Assembly: GCA_964352855.1 (NCBI GenBank)
Contig: CAYGTR010000002.1
Coordinates: 1-64,000 of the forward strand
From: Litorimonas sp964352855
GTDB taxonomy: Bacteria; Pseudomonadota; Alphaproteobacteria; Caulobacterales; Maricaulaceae
Direction of reading: 5' to 3'
DNA: 64,000 bases
The translations under genes and the position numbers were made by a program. This document shows, one piece after another, positions 1 to 7,727 of the stretch (positions are counted from its first letter, which is position 1; the number at the start of each line of letters is the position of its first letter). The notes beneath the pieces are model-generated. The model had not been told where the DNA came from. It searched no databases and saw only the letters and a list, made by a program, of their open reading frames with translations.

Positions 1-347
1 ATGTGCGAGAGAGTGTTGAGTTACAAAAGGCACTGTTTGAAATCACTTGTAGCCAACTCAATGCGGCACAGAACTTGATTACAACGCTCACAAAAAAGAC
101 AGCCTCCGAGAAGGTAGCAAGCTTTTTGCTGATGCTGGCCGAACGTCAAAAGCGTCAAGGTGAAGAATTTGATATTCGTCTGCCTATGAGCCGATTGGAT
201 ATTGCCGATTATCTGGGCCTCACGATCGAGACCGTCAGTCGCCGTTTGACAGCGCTCAAGTCTGAGGGTGTGATTAGTCTGCCGGATCGGAATACAGCGC
301 ATGTGTGTCAGTTTTCAAAATTAGAAGCCATGGCGGGCGCACATTAA
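1..347 (+). CDS. fnrL: FNR/CRP-family anaerobic regulator FnrL, C-terminal part (5' end outside window)
   Basis: Only the C-terminal ~114 residues are in the window; the reading frame is open to the left edge, so the true start and the N-terminal Fe-S/cyclic-nucleotide-like sensor domain lie outside. What is seen is the end of the dimerisation helix followed by a winged helix-turn-helix with DIADYLGLTIETVSRRL, the recognition helix carrying the E-x-V-S-R pattern of FNR-type proteins, which read TTGAN6TCAA sites. Known role in alphaproteobacteria: oxygen-labile activator of cbb3 oxidase and haem genes. The next 12 kb contain exactly such targets with matching boxes, which supports the FnrL name over generic CRP. 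The N-terminal cysteines cannot be checked here, so a FixK-like protein remains possible. Confidence 0.88.
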   Translation, partial: VRESVELQKALFEITCSQLNAAQNLITTLTKKTASEKVASFLLMLAERQKRQGEEFDIRLPMSRLDIADYLGLTIETVSRRLTALKSEGVISLPDRNTAHVCQFSKLEAMAGAH

Positions 348-353
348 TCAAAT

Positions 354-367
354 TTGACCGTCGACAA
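354..367. promoter_or_regulatory. Possible weak FNR box
   Basis: TTGACCGTCGACAA resembles the 14-bp FNR site TTGAY-N4-RTCAA with one mismatch in the right arm (GACAA for GTCAA). It lies 35 bp before the ATG of the small ORF at 402 and just after fnrL. Because of the mismatch this could be chance. Confidence 0.35.
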
Positions 368-401
368 TTTTCGACTCACAAAGATCTGTAATTCTATCTT
401 T

Positions 402-653
402 ATGTTACGTCCCGTTGCCTATATTTTGAGCCTAAGCTTAATGGCAGGTTTCGTAAGCGATCTTTTGCCTACACCTCAGTCAAACTTTGGTATCTGGGTG
501 CAAATATGTGGGTCTGGAAAGCTCGTGAGACTTGATCTGGGCGAAGAAGAAAAGCCACCTCAGCAACCTATTCATAACAAAGTTTGCCACGCCGTTTGCT
601 GTCAAAATGAAGATGAGCTCGAGCCGTCTGACAGTGATGATGAATTGGTTTAA
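402..653 (+). CDS. Small hypothetical Cys-containing protein, possibly DUF2946-like
   Basis: An 83-residue ORF starting at ATG 402. Residues ~3-18 are hydrophobic (signal peptide or single membrane helix). It then has ICGSG, a spacer, and a CHAVCC cluster followed by a very acidic tail. Paired cysteines after an N-terminal hydrophobic stretch recall the small DUF2946-type proteins found beside metal or respiration genes, but the match is loose. It sits between fnrL and ompW, downstream of a weak FNR box, so a role linked to copper or the cbb3 oxidase would be logical but is only inferred from position. An in-frame start at 354 would overlap the candidate regulatory site and is less likely. 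Unrecognised otherwise. Confidence 0.5.
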   Translation: MLRPVAYILSLSLMAGFVSDLLPTPQSNFGIWVQICGSGKLVRLDLGEEEKPPQQPIHNKVCHAVCCQNEDELEPSDSDDELV

Positions 654-733
654 ACCTTAAAGCCCAACACAAATCTTCCTATCCTAGGTCTTGCATTTCT
701 GCATGAGAGCTTTGTCTAATCTGTTGCGGATAC

Positions 734-747
734 TTGTCCGAGGTCAA
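734..747. promoter_or_regulatory. FNR box upstream of ompW
   Basis: TTGTCCGAGGTCAA fits TTGWY-N4-RTCAA with arms TTGTC and GTCAA. It is centred about 70 bp before the ompW start at 810. Its right arm is identical to the boxes before ccoN, hemN and hemA in this window. ompW is a known FNR target in enterobacteria, which makes the site credible. Confidence 0.7.
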
Positions 748-809
748 TTTTCTAGCCATCAAAAAGCCTAATTTGCGTCATCAGATAAATGGCACTTATG
801 GAGAAGATT

Positions 810-1451
810 ATGCCGCATTTAAAAACAATTATCGGACTGGGCGCATTGCTCATGTGCGGTGCGTCGACACAAATGGCTTATGCCTCTGATGTTGACGATC
901 CTTGGCTCATTCGTGTTCGTGCTTTGGCGGTTGTGCCGGAAGAGACAGCCACTGTTGAAACTATTCAGGGTTTTGTTGAAATTGGTGATCAGTTTGTGCC
1001 TGAGCTTGATATTACTTATTTCTTTAGTGAGAATCTCTCAGCGGAATTAATTTTGGCTGTTACTCCGCATAGCGTTGATGTCGAACAGTCTGCGTTGGGT
1101 GATGTTGATTTGGGCAAGACTTGGCTATTACCGCCGACTTTGAATGTGCAATATCACTTCGCCCCACGCGCTAGGTTTCGTCCTTATATTGGTGCTGGTG
1201 TGAACTATACCACATTTTTCGGTGGTAATTCAGGTGATGTTGTTGATGTGGACTATTCAGACAGTTTCGGCTTCTCACTTCAAGCGGGTATCGATCTTCC
1301 TATGAATGACGTTTACTTTTTGAACTTGGATTTAAAGAAGGTGTTTATACAAACAGACGTTACTGTTGATGCAGGGGCCGCTGGTGTTGTTGGGGCTGAT
1401 GTGAATATAGACCCTTGGGTCATCGGCGTCGGTGTTGGGCGTCGTTTTTAA
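810..1451 (+). CDS. ompW: OmpW-family outer-membrane beta-barrel protein
   Basis: A 213-residue protein of OmpW type: an eight-stranded outer-membrane barrel thought to pass small hydrophobic molecules and commonly induced under low oxygen. Visible are a signal peptide (residues ~1-25, ending near MAYA), the strand-rich body, the family pattern PTLNVQYHF ... RPYIGAGVNYT near the middle, and a C-terminal Phe (GVGRRF) as the BAM insertion signal. The start at 810 is chosen because GGAGAAG lies directly upstream at a good distance; in-frame ATGs at 789 and 798 would put extra residues before the signal peptide. It is monocistronic, with an FNR box upstream and a strong terminator downstream. Length is usual for the family. 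Confidence 0.85.
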   Translation: MPHLKTIIGLGALLMCGASTQMAYASDVDDPWLIRVRALAVVPEETATVETIQGFVEIGDQFVPELDITYFFSENLSAELILAVTPHSVDVEQSALGDVDLGKTWLLPPTLNVQYHFAPRARFRPYIGAGVNYTTFFGGNSGDVVDVDYSDSFGFSLQAGIDLPMNDVYFLNLDLKKVFIQTDVTVDAGAAGVVGADVNIDPWVIGVGVGRRF

Positions 1452-1473
1452 TACGCTCTTAGATTAAATGATG

Positions 1474-1504
1474 AAAGCCCTCTCTTTTGAGAGGGCTTTT
1501 TTTT
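1474..1504 (+). terminator. Rho-independent terminator after ompW
   Basis: A perfect 11-bp stem AAAGCCCTCTC / GAGAGGGCTTT (1474-1484 and 1489-1499) with a TTTT loop is followed by an unbroken T run to 1504. It ends the ompW transcript. The T run touches the 3' end of the convergent ccoS gene; read on the minus strand the hairpin lacks a good U tract, so its main direction is plus. Confidence 0.9.
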
Positions 1505-1661
1505 ATTCATCGATAAGAGGTTTGTCGTCACTATGGAGTATGCGGCTGGCATCGCCCTGCGGGTCTTCGAATTGCCCTGAACGCATTGACCAGAAAAAGG
1601 CAATGAGACCGCAGAGCCCCATGACCAAGGCGATGGGAACGAGCCATAAAAGGGCGTTCAT
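1503..1661 (-). CDS. ccoS: cbb3 oxidase assembly protein CcoS (FixS)
   Basis: A 52-residue protein. It starts MNALLWLVPIALVMGL, has one N-terminal membrane helix (residues ~3-24), then the family signature FFWSMRSGQFEDPQGDA and a short acidic cytoplasmic tail. CcoS is needed for haem and copper cofactor insertion into CcoN. Its ATG overlaps the stop of ccoI in an ATGA junction, giving translational coupling as the last gene of the operon. Length is typical (50-70 aa). Confidence 0.92.
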   Translation of the reverse strand: MNALLWLVPIALVMGLCGLIAFFWSMRSGQFEDPQGDASRILHSDDKPLIDE

Positions 1662-3895
1662 GCCCGCGTCATCCGCAGCGCGTTGAGCGTCACGACCAAT
1701 GAAGATCCTGACATCGCCAGTGCTGCAATCAGCGGATTCACAAATCCAAATATAGCGAGGGGTATAGCAAACATATTGTATAAAATAGCGAGACTGAGAT
1801 TTTCGACAACTCGTTTTTGTGCCTTGCGTGCTGTATCAATGGCAAAGGGAAGGCTCCCTAACTTATCGCCTTGCAAAATAATATCCGAGGCCGAACGCGA
1901 AATATCTGAGGCTGTGGCCAAAGAGGCTGAGGCGTTAGCAGTTGCGAGGGCAGGGGCATCATTAATCCCGTCGCCCACCATAAGTGGAAATTGTCCTTTA
2001 GACTGATACTCTTGGATAATATCCATTTTATCCTTTGGGCTCACTCCACCCCAGTATGTTTTAATACCGAGTTTAGCTGACATAGTCTGCGCAATTTCAG
2101 GGCGATCACCGGATAAGAGTGCGAGCGTAAGGCCTTGTTCTTGTAAAGCTTCGACAGTGCTTTTCGCATCCTCACGGGGTTGGTCCGAAAATTGAAAAAC
2201 AATTGGAGGTGCATCATCAACCTTCAACCAAGACAGACCTGTGCCGCCTTCAGAATGAAGCGCGTTCGTTAGACTTGCTGACCCGAACTTTACGGCTTTG
2301 CCTTTGACAATGCCGGTGAGGCCTAGCCCGGATATTTCTTTGACATCTGTTGCTTCAGTTTCATCCGCATAGCTGTGTAAAGCTCGTGCAACAGGATGGT
2401 TGGATTGTTTGGCGAGGGCCGCAGCTACGTGAATCGCTCGCGTATCAATGTCATCGCTATTAAGCAATGTAAACCGTCCGGTTGTAAGCGTGCCCGTCTT
2501 ATCAAAAATAACGGTTTTCGTTTTTGCTAAACGCTCTAATGCGTCGCCGGAGCGGATTAAGATACCTTTTTTGAACAGGCGGCCAGCAGCCACAATCTGC
2601 ACGGCCGGGACAGCTAAGCCTAAAGCGCAAGGGCAGGTTATAATAAGCACGGCAATGGCGTTCAGCGCGGCTGTGCGAAGGTCCCCACTTATCCAGAACC
2701 ATCCAAGGAATGTCAGAAGTGCGATTGTGTGCACAACGGGAACATAGGCCTGTGCAGCCTTATCGGCGATACGTACGAAGCGGCTTTTCTTTTGATCTCC
2801 CATTTCTACGAGAGAGGTGATTTCTGAAAGGAAGCTATCGGAGTAGCTTGCAATGGCCTCAACTGTGAGAGGAGAGGTGAGGTTTGTTGTGCCGGAATAA
2901 ACAGCGTTACCCATGCCGCAAGGTTGCGGCGCCGTTTCCCCCGTTGCAATCTGAACATCTATATCTGACAGTCCTTTTATAATACGACTGTCGACTGGAA
3001 TGCGCTGCCCGGCAGGGATGAGGAGTATGTCACCCGGATGAATGGCGCTCGCGGGAACCGTTTCAATTTTCCCATTTGCCAAGATACGTGTGGCAGAGGT
3101 CACTTGTAGAGAGGCCAATCGCCTTGCGGCGTCGCCGGTTCTTAATCTGAGCCGTGCATCCAAATAGCGCCCAATAAGCAGTAGGAATAAGAGCATAACG
3201 GCCGCGTCAAAATAGGTATCCGGGTTCGCTTTGATTGTTTCATAAACACTCAAACTACAGGCCAGAACCAAAGCCAGAGAAATCGGCACGTCCATATTCG
3301 TCTGACGGTTTTTAAGCGCTTTCCAAGCCGAGCTAAAGAATGGACGGCCTGAGTAGATAACGGTCGGTAAGGCAATCAGCGCCGATATCCAATGAAAGAG
3401 CGTATGGGTGGACTCCTCCATTTCAGAGCCACCTGACCACACGGATATAGACAATATCATGACATTCATCGCGGCAAAGCCAGCAACGGCGATGGCGCGA
3501 AGTAAAAACTTAAGCTCTTTCTCCGACTGGGAGTGTGCCTCTGATAGGGTGTAAGGCGCAGCTCCAAAACCGAGATCAGATAATTTCTGAACAATGTCAT
3601 TGGCCGATAAGTCATGCCCGTGCCAGATGACCTTTAGTCTAAGGGTCGACAGGTTCATTCGCGCTTGGCTCACACCGTCAATGTCACTCAAACCCCGCTC
3701 AATCTTGTTCATACAGCCCGAGCAATGCGCACCTTGTACGATGAGTTCCAAGACTTGAGTGTCTTCATCCGGATGCACAACATATTCGGATAAATCCATG
3801 TCTCGACCCAATGGGTCAATTGCTGCGACCGGGGTGTCTTGAAGGCCTGAAGGGCAGCCGGGTTTATCGACTATTATAGGCTCAATGACTCCCAT
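1658..3895 (-). CDS. ccoI: cbb3 oxidase copper-exporting P1B-type ATPase CcoI (FixI)
   Basis: A 745-residue P-type ATPase that pumps Cu(I) across the inner membrane to supply the CuB site of cbb3 oxidase. In order: an N-terminal heavy-metal domain with GAHCSGCMNKI (around residue 55), several membrane helices, the actuator segment ATGETAPQP, the intramembrane metal motif ITCPCALGLAVP, the phosphorylation motif DKTGTLT, the P-domain loop GDGINDAPALA, and a final helix pair. The CPC motif assigns it to the copper class. The ATG overlaps the ccoH stop, and the stop overlaps ccoS. In the cbb3 operon CcoI rather than general CopA is the right name. Length and motifs are complete. Confidence 0.94.
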   Translation of the reverse strand: MGVIEPIIVDKPGCPSGLQDTPVAAIDPLGRDMDLSEYVVHPDEDTQVLELIVQGAHCSGCMNKIERGLSDIDGVSQARMNLSTLRLKVIWHGHDLSANDIVQKLSDLGFGAAPYTLSEAHSQSEKELKFLLRAIAVAGFAAMNVMILSISVWSGGSEMEESTHTLFHWISALIALPTVIYSGRPFFSSAWKALKNRQTNMDVPISLALVLACSLSVYETIKANPDTYFDAAVMLLFLLLIGRYLDARLRLRTGDAARRLASLQVTSATRILANGKIETVPASAIHPGDILLIPAGQRIPVDSRIIKGLSDIDVQIATGETAPQPCGMGNAVYSGTTNLTSPLTVEAIASYSDSFLSEITSLVEMGDQKKSRFVRIADKAAQAYVPVVHTIALLTFLGWFWISGDLRTAALNAIAVLIITCPCALGLAVPAVQIVAAGRLFKKGILIRSGDALERLAKTKTVIFDKTGTLTTGRFTLLNSDDIDTRAIHVAAALAKQSNHPVARALHSYADETEATDVKEISGLGLTGIVKGKAVKFGSASLTNALHSEGGTGLSWLKVDDAPPIVFQFSDQPREDAKSTVEALQEQGLTLALLSGDRPEIAQTMSAKLGIKTYWGGVSPKDKMDIIQEYQSKGQFPLMVGDGINDAPALATANASASLATASDISRSASDIILQGDKLGSLPFAIDTARKAQKRVVENLSLAILYNMFAIPLAIFGFVNPLIAALAMSGSSLVVTLNALRMTRA

Positions 3896-4389
3896 TATTG
3901 CGTGGTTATCTCATGCTCAAATACGAATGTATCGTCGCCTTTTGTGGCCGTTGCTCGTAATTTCCACTGACCGATTAACCCGTCCACTTCCACACTATAT
4001 CGCCCGTTACCGCGCGGCAGGAATAATATGGCTTTATCCTCTCCAAGATCAGTTGGGTGACGCAAAACGCCTTCAACGTCTAAGCCATCAAGTGTGGTTT
4101 GGTCGGCATCGGTAAACTGAACGACGATTGTTTTTTCATCGCCTGTTTCACTGACGAGATTAGCTTTAACCGTCCACCCCAAATGGCTTTGCACCTCTCT
4201 GGCCGAGATAGTTTGGTTATATTCCAAACCTTGTCTGTAGGAGCGCTTTACATCTTCGCCTCTAAAGGTTTGAACGGCGACAACGGCAAAATAAATATTC
4301 ACGGCAATCAATATGCCAAAAAATGCAAGCAACATCATTAAGACGTGGCGACCGGTGAGTTCTTTTTGTTTCGACATAGTTTCTGACAT
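3895..4389 (-). CDS. ccoH: FixH family protein CcoH
   Basis: A 164-residue inner-membrane protein with one N-terminal helix (HVLMMLLAFFGILIAVNIYF, about residues 15-36) and a periplasmic beta-rich domain including GLEYNQTI and a Trp-containing GQWKLRATA strand near the end. FixH/CcoH is required for stable cbb3 oxidase assembly and contacts the core complex. It lies between ccoG and ccoI with 1-3-nt overlaps at both ends (ccoG stop TAA shares its A with this ATG). In-frame alternative start: MSKQKE, four codons later. Confidence 0.9.
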   Translation of the reverse strand: MSETMSKQKELTGRHVLMMLLAFFGILIAVNIYFAVVAVQTFRGEDVKRSYRQGLEYNQTISAREVQSHLGWTVKANLVSETGDEKTIVVQFTDADQTTLDGLDVEGVLRHPTDLGEDKAILFLPRGNGRYSVEVDGLIGQWKLRATATKGDDTFVFEHEITTQ

Positions 4390-5885
4390 TATTTTGGACC
4401 GCCACTAATAAATATAGCACGCGCAGATGTGACTTCACCTGTGGTGCGGTCAACTAACCTGAAAGTGAAATCACTTTTTTGATCTAGACCCGTAATTTGT
4501 GATTCACTGACATAAACTTTGAAATCAATGGTTTCATCAGCAGGCGCGTTGAGAACAATCTCTTCATCTTGTCTTTGCCCTGCCACTGCGATCACAGGTG
4601 AGGGCAATTGCTCGGCGATTAAAGTCAGCTCTCGTGGCTCAGCGGCTTTATTCAGGACTTTGATTGTATAACCGTTGCGAACACTACCGTCAGATAACAT
4701 AACATAATTGGGTTGTCTGTCCCTTAAAACGTTCATGTCGAGGGTTTGCCGATTAATCAGAGCAACGAGCATGATAAGCCCGACGACCGAAAACAGAACC
4801 GCGTAAATAACGGTCCGGGGTCTGATCAGGTTGAACCGACTTTTTTCGCCTTTTAATCGTCTCTGAATATTCGCATCTGTGTCAAAAGCAATCAGCCCTT
4901 TAGGACGGTCGATTTTTTCCATGATTTCATCACAGGCATCGATACAAAGGGAACATCCAATACATTCAAGCTGTAGGCCGTCCCGAATATCAATGCCGAC
5001 CGGGCAGACGGCGACGCATTGACGACAGTCGATGCAGTCGCCGCGGCCCTCCCATGTGGCACCTTTTTTATGCGGGCCTCTTGGCTCGCCTCTATCGTAA
5101 CGATAGGTGACGTTCAACGCTTCCTCATCGATCATCGCCGCTTGGATACGCGGCCAAGGGCACATGTAGGTGCAGACTTGCTCGCGCATATGACCGGCGA
5201 GCCAATAGGTCGTAAAGGTCAACATGGCAACGAAAACGTAAGAGGTCGTCGGTGCGTGACCTGTAAAGAAGTCCCGCGCGATGGTGGGGGCATCGTGGAA
5301 GTATAAAATCCATGCCCCGCCTGTGACCATGGCAATAATCAGCCAAACGATATGCTTAGACGTTTTTTTAAAGACTTTCGACGCCGTCCAAGGGGCTTTG
5401 TCGAGCTTCATGCGCGCGTTACGATCACCCTCGAAGAACTTCTCGACTTGGATAAACAGATCGGTCCAAATGGTTTGAGGACAAGCATAACCGCACCATA
5501 CACGCCCAAAGAGAGAGGTCGCCAGAAAAAGACCTAAAGCGGCCAATATCAAAAGGCCTGTAATATAATAAACTTCTTGCGGCCAAATTTCGATAAAGAA
5601 GAAATAAAAGCGGGCGTTCTCAAAGTCGACGAGAACAGCTTGAGACGGTTGATCAGGGCCGCGATCCCAACGTATCCAAGGAATGATATAATAAATCCCC
5701 AAGAGCACAAATAGGGCGAACCACTTGATGTTGCGATAAAAACCATGTGCAAGTTTGGGGTAGAGTTTCTCGCGTTTGACATAAAGGCTCTGTGGCGTTG
5801 AGGGCGTAGATGCAACCGCTCGAGATTGCTCAACGCCCTCTGCAACCTTCTTACGAGGTTCTGTGTTATCAATAAGAGTGGTCAT
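4389..5885 (-). CDS. ccoG: cbb3 oxidase accessory protein CcoG (RdxA/FixG), polyferredoxin
   Basis: A 498-residue membrane iron-sulphur protein, implicated as a cupric reductase supplying Cu(I) during cbb3 assembly. Visible: a cytoplasmic N-terminus, a membrane helix near residue 55, the FixG signature WCGYACPQTIWTDLF, a second pair CTYMCPWPR, and two 4Fe-4S clusters as CIDCRQCVAVCP and CIGCSLCIDAC (residues ~285-325). After one further helix comes a C-terminal immunoglobulin-like FixG domain. All cluster cysteines are present and length is standard. It follows ccoP by a 9-nt gap and overlaps ccoH. Confidence 0.94.
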   Translation of the reverse strand: MTTLIDNTEPRKKVAEGVEQSRAVASTPSTPQSLYVKREKLYPKLAHGFYRNIKWFALFVLLGIYYIIPWIRWDRGPDQPSQAVLVDFENARFYFFFIEIWPQEVYYITGLLILAALGLFLATSLFGRVWCGYACPQTIWTDLFIQVEKFFEGDRNARMKLDKAPWTASKVFKKTSKHIVWLIIAMVTGGAWILYFHDAPTIARDFFTGHAPTTSYVFVAMLTFTTYWLAGHMREQVCTYMCPWPRIQAAMIDEEALNVTYRYDRGEPRGPHKKGATWEGRGDCIDCRQCVAVCPVGIDIRDGLQLECIGCSLCIDACDEIMEKIDRPKGLIAFDTDANIQRRLKGEKSRFNLIRPRTVIYAVLFSVVGLIMLVALINRQTLDMNVLRDRQPNYVMLSDGSVRNGYTIKVLNKAAEPRELTLIAEQLPSPVIAVAGQRQDEEIVLNAPADETIDFKVYVSESQITGLDQKSDFTFRLVDRTTGEVTSARAIFISGGPK

Positions 5886-5894
5886 ATCACCTGA

Positions 5895-6818
5895 CTATTG
5901 CGCATCATCCATTCGTGATGCGTCTGTGTCTAATTCCATGGCTGTATCCACGCCGCCGCCCAAGCTGTGAACATAAACGGCGAGAGCCGAAATGGTTTCA
6001 GGACTAAGCCGCTCATTCCAATTTGGCATCACACCTTGGCGACCATTGATAAGCGTGGCTTCAATATCGGCTGCGTCACCGCCATAAAGCCATTCATTAT
6101 CAGCTAAATTAGGGGCGCCCTGTGATTGGTCGCCTTTACCGTCTGTGCCGTGACAAGAACTACATTGCTCTTGGAAGAGGGTCGCGACGCGGGCAACGGC
6201 TTCATTGTCAGTCGACTGACCCGAAAGGCTCAACACATATTGTGTTAAATCGTCAATTTCAGCAGAGGTGAGAAGGCCATCACGCCCAAACGCTTGCATG
6301 AGGTTAGACCGTGTGTCTTCATGTGCCGCGCGAATGCCGACGACCAATGTGTGTCGGATATCCTCAAACGTCCCGCCCCATATCCAAACATCATCATTGA
6401 GGTTAGGGTAGCCTTTGAAACCTTGTGCGCCTGACCCATGACAGGTCGCGCAATTATCCCCAAAAGCAGACTTACCTGCTGCCATCGCAAAGCGGAACAA
6501 TTCAGGATCGGCTTGAATTTCCTCAAGGCTCGCATCCGTAAGCCGGGCTGCGAACACAGACCTATCACTCCGCATTTGATCGACGGCTTGCGCCACTGCG
6601 GCACGATCTGAATGACCTATTACGCCTTTGAAGTGTGAATTCAGTAGTGGAATTGACGGCATTGCCACAGCATAACCAATGGCGAAAATGATCGTGGCAT
6701 AAAATACCCAGAGCCACCAGCGCGGCATAGGGGTGTTTAATTCTTCAATACCGTCCCATTCGTGACCTGTTGTTTCTGTGCCTGAATGGGCATCAATATT
6801 TGGTTTGTTTTCTGACAT
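5895..6818 (-). CDS. ccoP: cbb3 oxidase di-haem subunit III CcoP
   Basis: A di-haem cytochrome c that passes electrons from soluble cytochrome c toward CcoO/CcoN. It has the N-terminal membrane anchor RWWLWVFYATIIFAIGYAV (residues ~33-52) and two cytochrome c domains with CATCH and CSSCH haem sites; the methionine ligand regions are seen as GVMPNW in the second domain. Start: ATG at 6818 (MSENKPN), 8 nt after the ccoQ stop; the frame also extends to a TTG at 6830 abutting ccoQ, which is less likely. It follows ccoQ in the standard NOQP order. 307 residues, normal for the family. Confidence 0.94.
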   Translation of the reverse strand: MSENKPNIDAHSGTETTGHEWDGIEELNTPMPRWWLWVFYATIIFAIGYAVAMPSIPLLNSHFKGVIGHSDRAAVAQAVDQMRSDRSVFAARLTDASLEEIQADPELFRFAMAAGKSAFGDNCATCHGSGAQGFKGYPNLNDDVWIWGGTFEDIRHTLVVGIRAAHEDTRSNLMQAFGRDGLLTSAEIDDLTQYVLSLSGQSTDNEAVARVATLFQEQCSSCHGTDGKGDQSQGAPNLADNEWLYGGDAADIEATLINGRQGVMPNWNERLSPETISALAVYVHSLGGGVDTAMELDTDASRMDDAQ

Positions 6819-6826
6819 GGCTTTTC

Positions 6827-6991
6827 TCAAACTTCCGGACGGTCATCGCTCATTAAAGGGAGCTGCGCTGCGCGATCAAAACGCGCTTTGTTTTTGGGCC
6901 AGAGCGCGTAGAGGATGGTGAGGGTGAAAAACCCGGTGAAAAACACCGTTCCACCCATTTTGATGAAATGTGCAAGGACGTCATAGCTCAT
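6827..6991 (-). CDS. ccoQ: cbb3 oxidase small subunit IV CcoQ
   Basis: A 54-residue protein: MSYDVLAHFIKMGGTVFF, one transmembrane helix (about residues 13-30, ending LTILYALWP), then a basic to acidic cytoplasmic tail. CcoQ stabilises the cbb3 complex and, in Rhodobacter, shields it from oxygen. The helix ending in W-P followed by a short NKARFD segment is the usual CcoQ pattern. Its ATG overlaps the ccoO stop as ATGA. Position between ccoO and ccoP makes the call secure although the protein is very short. Confidence 0.92.
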   Translation of the reverse strand: MSYDVLAHFIKMGGTVFFTGFFTLTILYALWPKNKARFDRAAQLPLMSDDRPEV

Positions 6992-7725
6992 CGTAAATTT
7001 TCATCCTTTTCAGCTTGGTATTCTTCGAAATCAACTAATGTGCCGAGCATTTGCAGATAGGCAATCAGAGCGTCCATTTCGGTAATCATGTCCGGGTTGC
7101 CGTCAAATTCGCGGATGACGGCCTTTGGGTAACGCGCGACAAATCCGTCATAATCATCTGCGAACTCGTCGAGCTGTGTTTCTACGTCGGAAACAGCCAG
7201 CCTTACCATCTCTTCTGTGTAGGGGACACCCAAGGCTTTGTTGGCCTTCAAATGCGTCTCCATTTCTTTATAGCTGAGTTCGCGTCTCGATAAAAAGCTA
7301 TAAGGTGGCATGATAGACTCCGGCACAACGGCTCTGGGGTCTTCTAAATGAAGTTTATGCCAATCATCTGAGTATTTTCCGCCAACGCGCGCCAGATCAG
7401 GGCCTGTACGTTTCGATCCCCACTGAAAGGGTTTGTCATACATGGACTCTGCGGCAAGAGAGTAGTGGCCGTAACGTTCGACCTCATCGCGCAAAGGACG
7501 CACCATTTGCGAATGGCAGACATAACAGCCCTCGCGCACATAAATGTTTCGGCCTGCAAGTTCCAAAGGCGAGTAAGGACGCATCCCCTCGACTTCTTCA
7601 ATCGTGCTGTCGATATAGAAGAGCGGGGTGATTTCGATCAGGCCGCCAACAGAGACAACGCCGATAATGCCGAGGAGAAGCCCGAAGGATTTCTTTTCAA
7701 GATATTGGTGAATTTTAAGAAACAT
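6988..7725 (-). CDS. ccoO: cbb3 oxidase mono-haem subunit II CcoO
   Basis: A 245-residue membrane-anchored cytochrome c. It has an N-terminal helix (residues ~14-32), the haem site CYVCHSQMVRP around residue 67, and the family segments RYGHYSLAAESMYDKPFQWGSKRTGPDLARVGGKYSD and PESIMPPYSFL split across the domain, the latter giving the distal Met. CcoO relays electrons from CcoP to CcoN. It lies 2 nt after ccoN and overlaps ccoQ by 4 nt. Length and motifs match the family. Confidence 0.95.
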   Translation of the reverse strand: MFLKIHQYLEKKSFGLLLGIIGVVSVGGLIEITPLFYIDSTIEEVEGMRPYSPLELAGRNIYVREGCYVCHSQMVRPLRDEVERYGHYSLAAESMYDKPFQWGSKRTGPDLARVGGKYSDDWHKLHLEDPRAVVPESIMPPYSFLSRRELSYKEMETHLKANKALGVPYTEEMVRLAVSDVETQLDEFADDYDGFVARYPKAVIREFDGNPDMITEMDALIAYLQMLGTLVDFEEYQAEKDENLR

Positions 7726-7727
7726 AA

